Source: Argyresthia goedartella
Taxonomy: Eukaryota; Arthropoda; Insecta; Lepidoptera; Argyresthiidae
Direction of reading: 5' to 3'
Length of the DNA stretch: 64,000 nt
Assembly (NCBI GenBank): GCA_949825045.1
Contig: OX463835.1
Location: forward strand, 19,609,201 to 19,673,200
Both the position numbers and the translations under genes were made by a program. Under the pieces are notes generated by a model that did no database searches, had not been told where the DNA came from, and saw only the letters and a program-made list of their open reading frames with translations. Positions 55,166 to 64,000 of the stretch are shown here, in pieces (the stretch's first letter is position 1; each line of letters starts with the position of its first letter).

Positions 55166-56924
55166 TACTAGAAACGTTTTAATAAGGTAAGTAGCTGAGT
55201 TAAAGAAAAATAAGTGAGTGAGTTAGGTGAGTTTATTTATATATAATGACGAAATCGGAAAATAAACACCCCTATTCCAGAAAGTAGGTTCCGAACCTCA
55301 TTTGAAGGACACGACGAATCAAACTGGCCATAAAAAGCGGCCAGAAAAAAGCAACGTCAGCCGGCTCCGCCCACAGTCTGTTGGCCGTAAGTGGCTTCCT
55401 GTTTTATTGGTGGAGAGATAAGAAGTTTTTTAGTTCATTTGTATCATCTATCACGCATAATTTGGTTTGCCATTATAATTTCCATATGAAAATACTTAAT
55501 AATAACAGAGCGGAGATATGCTGGCCCTTTAAAGTATTAAAAGGAAGGGATGTTAGTTTGTTATCGGATAATTTATTTAAGTAATTAGGAGTACCAACGT
55601 TTTATTTTTTGTTTTATTTATTTTTCACGAAAATTATAATTTATCTTTAGTTTTCATTTACCGAATTACCGTTAAATTTAGTAGAGTAGGTGAGTTTATA
55701 AGTAAATTAAATCGAATGTCTAGGTACTGATTTATAATTTTGTTGCAACGATAAAATCAGTCAATAAATAAACTTGTTTCTTATTGCCGCTTCACCATCG
55801 ATTGACAGTTATCGGTGATGTGAAATGAATCGTAATTCAACGATGAAAGACCCCTCAAATGCAGCGAAAACTCAATCTTAATAATATACAGCAAGGTCGA
55901 AACTATTTGTTTTTCTTGAACAGAGAATCATACATCACGGGTGGAATTTGAAATTAAATCACTTTTGGAATGCACTTTTAAAAGTGTTCGATTTTTGAAC
56001 GTGGTTGTGAAATGGCGTGTGAACTCCAAATATGCAATTCGGCGGTATAAATCAGATTTTCCGATAAACACCGGTTAATACGGCACTAAATATTTTACAC
56101 TCGTCTGCATTTGTTTTGATTTGGATAAAATTCAATATTTTTCTTGTTTGCTTATTTCTTGCACGAATAAAAGCAATTTTACGCGATTGGAATCTTTTAT
56201 TTAGAAGAGTTCGGTGAATTCGCCGATTTAGCAGGTGTTCAAGGGAAGTGCGATAAATAATTCCCAGCTAATCCAAGATATTCCAATTAAATGTCGACCC
56301 ACTTACCATTACCTGTCCTTAGTAGAAAATCAAGTTAAACTAATGGATTACCGACTTCTCTACGGAAAATCCGTGTTTGAGCCATTGTGATCCTATATTA
56401 AAAACGTAAATGACATTCTTTGTTCAATATTGAATATGTTTTATTAATGTAGACTAAACTGCATCATTATTTTAATGGTTTTCGAGTTATGCGTTAAAAC
56501 CTGGTATAAGTCCGAAAATTTCGAGGTTTTTGAGCCACCAAAAGTTCATAAATTTCGAGGTCAAAAACTTATGTTCGGAATATTTAAACGATACCAAATT
56601 TTAATGATCCTAGAAAAAATATATATTATAGAAATGAATGTAGGCTGAAACCCCCGGATATATTTGGCTAAAATGAATCGTCACTAATCCAACATCTGTC
56701 CTAAGTATTTCATAAATCACATGCCCAAAAATCTCATGCCACAATAGCAAATGCCTTCCGATTCCAAAACCCAATTAGCGACGGGTCCTTCAGAATCTAG
56801 CGACGCGATGTTTGTCACAATTTCACGGGTGGAGCAAAATTAGGAGCAATTTTACGGTACTCTAGTTGCATCTGGCGCGTGAAGTCACATCACTAGTGTA
56901 AAAAAATGGCTTGTGTTCAAACGA
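55166..56924. other. About 1.7 kb with no recognised repeat or gene
   Basis: The longest ORF (55381-55584, 67 codons) shows nothing recognisable. This is the longest stretch around the homeobox exons without an identified mobile element, so it is a reasonable place to look for conserved non-coding DNA or a missed exon. Confidence 0.35.
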
Positions 56925-57141
56925 TTACCAAAAAATTCGAAAATTCACTACCAATAAATTCGAAATTATTGCCAGAATTAGTAAATCATCACCAAATTGT
57001 GTTTGGATAAATGATCACAAAACTTCTTTTTATGTTTTGTTTACTTAACTTTATTTTTTAAGTATTTTTGTTTGTTCATCTAAGCTACCGCAGTATTTTG
57101 CCCTGATATTTTCTGCAACTTTTGGTGATCATTTACATTTT
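56925..57141 (+). mobile_element. MITE, family F, left part (split by LINE)
   Basis: ccaataaattcgaaattatt, ggataaatgatcacaaaact, ctaagctaccgcagtatttt, gcaacttttggtgatcattt, then broken at CATTTT (57136-57141). Confidence 0.75.
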
Positions 57142-60100
57142 TTTATTATTTAATTTAATTATTTCATGAGTGATGTCAAATTATGTCTGAATGAAAAATA
57201 TCATGTCATGTTTTGTAAACAAGCTCTGAATTAGAAAATAAATATATAATCATCTAGTATGTTTATCATCCAAAGTGAATGATTTCGAAGAAGTCAGAAA
57301 TAAAATTAATCAAATGTAATAAGAGGCATAATATAATATGTAGTTTTTGATGTGATTACTTGTTGACACTTTTACCCATTTTCACAATATCCAGTTTGTT
57401 GTGACATTTCGACCGACACCTATTTATTTTTCTCACGCTCAAAATTTCAACGTAAAAGAAGTGCTTGAAGGTGATTTTCACCTGCAGGAGAGATCCCACA
57501 GCCCGCAGATTGCAGTTAACAGTTCAAGAAAGTGACAGCTCAATCCACTTTATCTCGATCAAATTCTGGCTCGCTCTTGGATCATTGATCCCTGAAATGG
57601 GGCACTGATCCAGCCTACATCTATTTAGACCGCCGCCGCCACACGGAACCTGCCGAGACAGGCGGCGTCGGCGGCTTCTCACAGCACGAAGAAGATATAG
57701 CGCGACGTGATGAACAGTTTTTGTTTGTTTATTTATATATACATATTTTTTCTATTCTTCAGTAGTACCAAATTATATTTGTAGCTTTCTTATTCGCTCG
57801 TGCTACGCCGATGTCGCAGTCAACCGGGCCGTCAGCAGGTGCCGTCTGCAGCCAGACCTTCGACACATCACTTTCAGATCTCGTGCAGTGTCCGGAATGC
57901 ACACAGCAGCGGCTGTTCAAAGGACAGAGAGGTCTAAAGATACACAATTCCAAAACACATAAAAAACATTACCTCGCACCACAGGGCAACCAAGGCACTC
58001 AGGATGCGCCCAATGATAGCAGCAGAACACAGGCGTCAACGGGCGCATTCTGGGCAACCTTAGGACGCCTTAAACAAATGTGCCCAATAATTAAAATAAT
58101 CCCTCGTGGTGCCAGGACATGCGTGGCGACCTCTCTGTCCCTTTCCATACGACAGGTCATCTTAAACAATGATGGCCCCAGTTGGGAACAGCTGCTTACT
58201 TTCGCATACCGGACTTTGCACGTAGATAAGGATAGAAGCAAGAGCAGATCCCTTACACAATCAATTAAACAACTGCAAGAACCAATCACCAACCTTTTCG
58301 GGCCAAATTCTCAACTATTGTTGAGAATCTCGATCCAAATTTAACATGACGAAAACAATAGAGAATAAAATAAGTGACGGGGATTTAAAGGGAGCTGCTC
58401 AACTTCTTTTCTCGAGCGATGCTGTCGCCCCTGACTCCCCAGACACTCTGCACGCGCTGGAGTCAAAGCACCCAGCACCTTCACCAACACTGCACCTCCC
58501 TGATCCCCCCAACCCTTCTGAACGTACTCCCCAGGCTACAGCCGAGGACGTCACATCTGCGGTGATGTCCTTCAGAAGTGGTTCCGCAGGCGGCTTCGAC
58601 GGCATGACCCCGCAACACTACAAAGACCTGATCTGTGGAGCCGTCGGGGACGTCGGGCAGACTCTCCTGGCGGATATCGCTGAACTGGTGAGCCTCATGT
58701 TGTCTGGAAAGGTACACGAAGGCATAACAGACGTGCTCTACGGAGCTAATCTGTGTGCCCTCATAAAGAAGGACGGGGGGTATCAGACCCATCGCTGTAG
58801 GCAATACCATCCGCCGCATAGTGTCAAAGATCTGCTGTAGGTATATCCTACCAGATCTTTGCACTACCTTACAACCGGTACAGCTGGGTTTCGGTAGCAG
58901 GGAAGGCTGCGAGGCCGCTGTGCACGCGACTCGCACCTTCCTAGCTAACGGAGGAGGTGACGTGCTGCTGAAGGTAGACGTGAAAAACGCCTTCAATTCG
59001 GTAGACAGAGGCGCCCTGCTATCCCAAATTAAAGAGCATACACCATCTATCTACAATTATATGTGGCAATGTTACAGTAAACATTCTAAATTAATCTTCA
59101 GGGACCATCTTATAAATTCTGCCGTCGGCTGTCTGCAGGGCGACCCACTCGGACCGGCAATATTCAGTTTGGCTATCCATCCGATCATTACCAGCCTAAA
59201 TTCCAAATTCAACATTTGGTACCTAGACGACGGGACCATAGGAGGCAAAGTCGAAGACGTATTACAAGATTTAGAACACCTAACATCAGAATTAAAAAAA
59301 TAGGCCTAGACTTCAATTTCTCGAAATGCGAATTGTTCATATCCGATAATATTACCCTCTCGGAAAAGACTGAGATCATCTTTAAATTCAACTCAGCTGC
59401 CCCTTACATTAAAATTCTAGACAAAAACTCACTTCGCCTCCTAGGGGCCCCCGTTCTAGAGGACGGGATCCCCAGCTTCGTGGATGAACAAATCTCTAAA
59501 TTCCATCAAAATTCTATCAAACTGACTGACCTAAATCCCCACATGGCCCTGTCTATCATACGGTTTTGCCTTTTTGTACCCAAATTTACCTACCTCCTTC
59601 GATGCTCTCCTCTTTGGAAATACCCTCCCATTCTCAACCTTTTAGACGATATTACCAAAAGTACATTAACCAAAATTTTAAACATTAATCTCGATGAACG
59701 AAGCTGGACCCAATCCGCCCTTCCAATCAGACACGGTGGCTTGGGGATCCGGAAAATCTCAGATGTGGCGCTTCCCGGCTTTCCTGTCTTCAGCCCATAG
59801 CACACGTGATCTCTATGGTAAAATCATAAACCCATCACTCGGTGATGTGGAGGTCACGTGTCTGGTCGAGGCCAGGAATGCCTGGACGCAAGCCTGTCCG
59901 AGGCAAAATTTTCCAACAAATTTAAACTCTCAACGGCTATGGGACGAGCCGCTATGCATTAAAACCCGCGAAGATCTGGTAAAAACGGTTAGTGGTCCAG
60001 CAGTGCGCGCTCGTCTCCTAGCTACCAGGGAGAAGGAGTCAGGACACTGGCTGCGCGCAATCCCATCAACGCACATTGGCACCCTGCTTGACCGTACCAC

Positions 60101-60846
60101 CCTTACCCTCGCCGTTTGCCTGCGACTCGGCGTAAAGACAAACGAAATCCATCGGTGCCGCTGCGGTGCTAGGGTGGACCAACTAGGTCACCACAGCTTC
60201 TCCTGCCAACGCAGCGCCGGTCGGTGGTCCCGTCATGCCAATCTTAATGACGTCATCCGTCGGGCCCTTGCCAGCTGTGGCGTGCCAGCAATACTTGAAC
60301 CCAATGGACTGGCACGCGACGATGGCAAGAGTCCAGACGGAATGACGCTCATTCCCTGGCAGAGCGGGAGGTCGCTAGTATGGGACGCGACCTGCGTAGA
60401 TACGCTGGCACCGTGTCACCTTTCGGCAACCTCAGCCACAGCCGGCGCTGCGGCGGCAGCAGCAGAGTGTCTCAAAACCCGCAAATACGCCGCACTCGGC
60501 GACGACTATTTGTTTATGCCGTTCGGCTTTGAGACCCTTGGGCCGTGGGGCCCTGACGCTCGAAGAGTCCTCAAAGACATCTCTAAGAGGCTGTTCGAAG
60601 CGTCAGGGGGGACCGCAGAGCTGGCGCCTACCTCGCTCAACGCATCAGTATTGCGATACAGCGAGGTAACAGTGCCAGCGTCTTGGGCACCCTCCCGCCC
60701 GGCAGTGAACTCAGGGAAATTTTTAATTTAGTTTAGTGCAGTTATAGTTTAGTTTTAGTTTATAATATATAATAGGTAAAAACTGTTTCTAAAATTTTGA
60801 AAAAATACTTAATAAATAAATAAAAATTTGACACATAATATTATTT
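57142..60846 (+). mobile_element. LINE with restriction-like endonuclease, near full length
   Basis: The MITE interrupted at 57141 resumes at 60847 with a repeat of CATTTT, so the insertion is about 3.7 kb. A 5' UTR of about 670 bases precedes the first ATG used (57811). The 3' end carries an aataaataaataaaa tail near 60810-60826. The length and the N-terminal zinc finger suggest a near-complete but dead copy. Confidence 0.8.
57811..60731 (+). pseudogene. R2/HERO-like LINE polyprotein, frameshifted
   Basis: Coding pieces in changing frames: 57811-58344, 58346-58840, 58821-59303, 59216-59800 and 59694-60731. Domains in order: one C2H2 finger (QCPECTQQRLF...LKIHNSKTHKKH), reverse transcriptase (motif A-like KVDVKNAFNSVDR, motif B-like QGDPLGPAIFS, catalytic YLDDG), a zinc knuckle CRCG...HHSFSC, and a PD-(D/E)XK-type restriction-like endonuclease (KSPDGMTLIPW, LVWDATCVDTLA). 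The C-terminal endonuclease and single finger place it in the R2-type group; the PW...WD.TC.DTLA signature resembles HERO-type members, but the clade needs a tree. At least four frame changes make it inactive. Confidence 0.85.
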
Positions 60847-60893
60847 CATTTTAGGTAAGAAAAAATATTTTGGTAATCATTATATTTGTTGTC
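60847..60893 (+). mobile_element. MITE, family F, right part
   Basis: cattttaggtaagaaaaaat, attttggtaatcattatatt: continues the MITE broken at 57141. Confidence 0.7.
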
Positions 60894-61150
60894 AAAAAAT
60901 GCTGCGCGGTAAAACCAACAGGTATAGCCAAGAGGCTAGAGGACGAATTCACGATACGTCATCGGGCCCGTGTTTGAATGTAACTGTGACTCACAGCCTC
61001 TCTTTCTAACACAGGCGTAATGACGTATCGTTTTTTTTTTTTATTATTTATTTATCCATGTTACAAATTGTTTTATTTTAGAAAATGTTTACGGAGCGAT
61101 CACGGAAACCTACATGGTCTATGCGTGATCTCTGTCGTTAGTTCGTGCTG
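60894..61150. other. Unclassified spacer
   Basis: Contains an inverted-looking acgatacgtcat / atgacgtatcgt pair (about 60951-61030), which could be a small foldback. No gene. Confidence 0.35.
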
Positions 61151-61650
61151 AAGGCCCAGTTCTAGTTGTTGAGGTGAGTTTTCTGGCGGGGTAGCGGAAC
61201 TGGCGGGGTAGCGGAACTGGCGGGGTAGCGGAACTGGCGGGGTAGCGGAACTGGCGGGGTAGCGGAACTGGCGGGGTAGCGGAACTGGCGGGGTAGCGGG
61301 CGGCGCGGAATAGCATCGGGCCGCCCGGATACTTTAAAAATTATGTTATTAAAAATTAGATATTATAATTTAAGGAGCTCAAAAAGAGGAAAAAATTGGT
61401 ATAAAAAATATGAGAAAAATCAGTAATTTTACATTAAAATTATTGTATCTCCTTTTAAATATAGACTATTTCAGGATTTTTTACGTTCAAGCCATATTAA
61501 TCCAATCGCGTAACGACATAGTATCTACTAGATTATCTCTTTTTGAATAACCAGATATTTTTTTGAGACCGATGAATTTATTGTTTTTTTTTTCCAAAGC
61601 TCTCTTCAGTGCTTTTTTGTGATCTTGGGCCTTAAGCTTTGTCTATACCT
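61151..61650 (-). repeat. Dispersed repeat, family X, inverted copy
   Basis: aaggcccagttctagttgtt, gcatcgggccgcccggatac, atctccttttaaatatagac, aatccaatcgcgtaacgaca, aaagctctcttcagtg: the reverse complement of the 31820-32245 copy, with an internal 17-bp array. Confidence 0.7.
61184..61302 (+). repeat. 17-bp minisatellite, 7 units
   Basis: tggcggggtagcggaac repeated perfectly six times (61184-61285), plus a diverged seventh. Other copies of this repeat family have only one or two units, so this is a local expansion. Confidence 0.95.
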
Positions 61651-61699
61651 GTATGCTTCTACTTTGGTTCCGCGGAAATATCGAATCACTGAACATATA

Positions 61700-61915
61700 T
61701 AGCATATCATAGCGTCACGCCTTTCCCCGTACGTGGTGGTAGAGGCACAATGATGCCCAATGTTAATATCGTAACCCTTTTCGGGATCCGTACCCGAAGG
61801 ATCCAAACGGAGCCCAATTGCTGTCACTCTCGTGTCCGTCCGTCGCGTCGTCTGTCAAACAGGTTTTACAGCCAAACGGTTGAAGCTAGTCTTCAAATTT
61901 TCACAGTCTAAACAT
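61700..61915. mobile_element. SINE tail and family H scraps
   Basis: 61705-61760: tagcgtcacgcctttccccg, gtggtagaggcacaatg (family A, tail 2). 61785-61915: gggatccgtacccgaagg, cgtccgtccg, cagccaaacggttgaag (family H-like start, then diverging). Confidence 0.55.
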
Positions 61916-61925
61916 CTTGTTTATG

Positions 61926-62205
61926 TGCTCCGTGGTCTAATGGGTTTCACGCTTGCTTCTCACACAAGAGATGCAGGTTCGAATCCTGACCATGTACCAA
62001 TGAGATAATTAATTTATCTTATGTAAGTACATTATCACATTGACACGTTAAGCTGTGGTAGGTCTCGGCTACTAACGCTAGGTCACTACTACACTACTAT
62101 ACTTGGTAGTAGTCGTAAAACCTTACCATCAATCCGCACTGAGCCAGCGTGGTGGGTTATGGCTTAGTCTTATTCGTATCCGGGTAAAGGCCTGTGCTCT
62201 TCGGT
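61926..62205 (+). mobile_element. tRNA-derived SINE, family A, tail type 1
   Basis: Best plus-strand copy: gctccgtggtctaatgggtt (A box), gcaggttcgaatcctgacca (B box), atgagataattaatttatct, then ccagcgtggtgggttatggc, gggtaaaggcctgtgctctt. Confidence 0.87.
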
Positions 62206-62282
62206 GGGAATAATTATAGGCTACGTTTGAAAAAAAACTTGTTGACGCAAAGACATATAAACATTAAAAAAAAAAAAAAAAT

Positions 62283-62735
62283 GCTTTTAAGAGGGGCTCC
62301 CAAATAGCAGGTGGGCTCAAAAAAACGGTCAAGTGCGAGTCGAACTCGCGCACGAAAGGTGCCTTACCACCGTACAATGGTAGGGATGGTGTGGAGTGAA
62401 TAGTTTGGATTTGACTTAGCAAAATGTTGTTTACAAAGTTATTGGTGCGGCTACTTTCACACTCCAAGTACGAAATTAGGTGTATTCATAAGTTTGTATG
62501 TGGCATTGAAAGAATTGTTGTATGGAAGCCCCCTTAAATATTAAGTTTGTTCTATTTTTTAGTATTTGTTGTTATAGTGGCAACAGAAATACATCATCTG
62601 TGAAAATTTCATCTGTCTAACTATCACGGTTCATGAGATACAGCCTGGTGACAGACGGACGTACGGACGGACGGACAGCGGAGGCTTAGTAATAGGGTCC
62701 CGTTTGGCACCCTTCAGGTACAGAACCTTAAAAAT
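62283..62735 (-). mobile_element. Family H repeat, longer form, minus strand
   Basis: gcgagtcgaactcgcgcacg, taccaccgtacaatgg, ataacttt-type interior in reverse, atacatcatctgtgaaaatt, (ggac)n, gcttagtaatagggtcccgt, ttggcacccttcaggtac. Reverse orientation of 37940-38350. Confidence 0.78.
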
Positions 62736-63235
62736 AATCCCTAGCCTTAACTCATTGAGTGGGATATCGTTGTTTAGAGCTCTTTGAGTAGATAAATCCT
62801 GTATGTTTTGTTTTCAAAAACATGGGAAAACTAAGGAATGAGAAGCCACCAAAGTCAGTTTTTTTTACAAAATTTTATACCGTAGATTTTTTTACGTCCT
62901 ATTGACTTATGACCTTAAAATTTGGTGATAATGTTTATTAATACTTATTAATATGCTTGCTTGATTATGTTATAACGTTCATAAAGTTTCAATTTTTGTG
63001 CTATTATGAATAAATATCTTTGAAATGAATTGAATTGAAACTTAGAGAGCCCTGCCATAATACAGTATTTTACTAGTATAAATAATAATATACTTGTACG
63101 GAGAGCCTTCATATGTTTTCTTCAAAAAGCATGTAACAAAAGATTATTCATTCCTAAGCATACCCATGTGCCGTGTTATGTACCTATTGTCAAAATAATT
63201 TTAGTAATCTTTGTTTAAAGAAATAAACCATTTTT
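62736..63235. other. Intergenic DNA, nothing recognised
   Basis: AT-rich; tgaataaatatctttgaaat near 63007 resembles a retroelement 3' end. No gene. Confidence 0.3.
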
Positions 63236-63560
63236 AGCCGACTACGGCGACCGCCAAAAGGAAGGGTAATGATTTTGGCAGTCTATGTATGTATGTGGGT
63301 GGGTATGTATGTATGTCCACTCGTAGCGCCTAAACTACTGAACCGATTTTAGTAAATGAGGTGTCAATAGATTTGTAATAATTCTGCGGGTGACATAGGC
63401 TATGCAGATCTGATGTGGCGCCCTCTAGCGGCCATGAAAAACTCTGTTTAGTTAGGTAAATGTTTGGTACTCATGAACTATGATAGCTAGAGAGTTGAAA
63501 TTTTCACAGATGATGTGTTTCTGTTGCCGCTATAAATACAAATACTAAAAACAAAAATAA
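63236..63560 (+). repeat. Composite of two dispersed repeats
   Basis: gccgactacggcgaccgcca, a gtatgtatg run, gcgccctctagcggcc, then from about 63475 the family H interior (gttgaaattttcacagatga, tttctgttgccgctata). No ORF. Confidence 0.5.
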
Positions 63561-63860
63561 AAAAATATATAAGTAAAAAAAAACTATAACCCGACTACGT
63601 GAGTTAAGAGGTTTAAAAAGTGCGAAACAAGGAAATAATTCAGAAAGAAGTCAAGAAATGCGAAGGTACAAAAATGGTCGAGGTAGAACCGTGGTCTCGT
63701 GGAGAATGAGAATACAGTAGGTGCGACCACGGCTCTACCTTGACCATTTTTGTACCTTCGCATTTCTTGACTTCTTTCTGAATTATTTCCTTGTTTCGCA
63801 CTTTTTAAACCTCTTAACTCACGTAGTCGGGTTATAGTTTTTTTTTACTTATATATTTTT
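63561..63860. repeat. 300-bp palindrome with 136-bp arms
   Basis: Arms 63561-63696 and 63725-63860 are reverse complements with only about two mismatches seen (aggtagaaccg vs aggtagagccg, ggtcgagg vs ggtcaagg); the loop is 28 bases. The arms have no ORF and do not match other repeats here except for A-rich outer edges. Confidence 0.93.
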
Positions 63861-64000
63861 TTTTAGTTTTCCTGTATCTACTTATAAAGTATCTTACAAG
63901 TAAAAACAAATTAAAAAGTTTGGAAAAACCCTCGCTGGAATCTGCTATGAGATAAACTCCACCTAATAATGCAAAAAACTGCATCGAAAATTGCTAAGTA

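Noticed and set aside
53111..57135. 5' exon of the homeobox gene
   Set aside because: Searched by eye on the minus strand for an exon ending in phase 1 with a GT donor and a Gbx-like N-terminus; nothing convincing.
61926..61998. A tRNA gene on the plus strand
   Set aside because: Same reasoning: the head is shared by several copies with SINE bodies and lacks a convincing tRNA fold end.
1..64000. LTR retrotransposons or endogenous viral genes
   Set aside because: No gag/protease/integrase motifs, primer-binding sites or paired direct LTRs were recognised.

Overview
This is eukaryotic, AT-rich, repeat-dense DNA, most likely from a moth or butterfly (Lepidoptera). The assignment rests on the combination of piggyBac-type transposases with TTAA target duplications, several tRNA-derived SINEs, Jockey/CR1- and I-group LINE pieces, many short inverted-repeat (MITE-like) elements, and a homeobox gene of the unplugged/Gbx family with insect-style introns. 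No bacterial operons, CRISPR arrays, rRNA genes or functional tRNA genes were seen. The species cannot be told from the sequence.

The only host gene I can support is on the minus strand: three 3' exons of an unplugged/Gbx homeobox gene (47300-47390, 44667-44769, 40937-41362). They join in frame to a complete 60-residue homeodomain and end at a stop codon about 100 bases before an AATAAA signal. The 5' exon(s) were not found; they must lie above 47.4 kb or outside the window. Both introns are full of mobile DNA.

Layout. 1-11.6 kb: gene-poor, with SINE copies, MITEs, an RTE-type LINE scrap and several hairpins. 11.6-13.6 kb: a decayed minus-strand LINE reverse transcriptase. 13.765-23.519 kb: a block bounded by TTAA and a perfect 13-bp terminal inverted repeat. 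It holds two different piggyBac-like transposase genes in the same orientation: an apparently intact two-exon gene (595 aa predicted) and a multi-exon gene (about 881 codons) whose N-terminal exons look built by repeated exon-plus-intron duplication and which has one premature TGA. 23.5-40.8 kb: LINE 3' ends, three SINE families, MITEs, minisatellites and GC-rich repeats. 40.9-47.4 kb: the homeobox exons. 49.0-53.1 kb: a 5'-truncated I-group LINE with RNase H, inserted into a tandem repeat. 55-57 kb: mostly unrecognised, possibly single-copy sequence. 57.1-60.9 kb: a decayed LINE with a restriction-like endonuclease, inserted inside a MITE. 61-64 kb: SINE, minisatellite and a 300-bp near-perfect palindrome.

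The most interesting signals are (1) the 9.75-kb TTAA-bounded block with two transposase genes; (2) the amplified exon/intron cassettes in the second transposase gene; and (3) a core of roughly 100 bp with identical motifs found inside at least four MITE families whose ends differ. Splice predictions, TSDs and clade names come from reading by eye without alignments or database searches.
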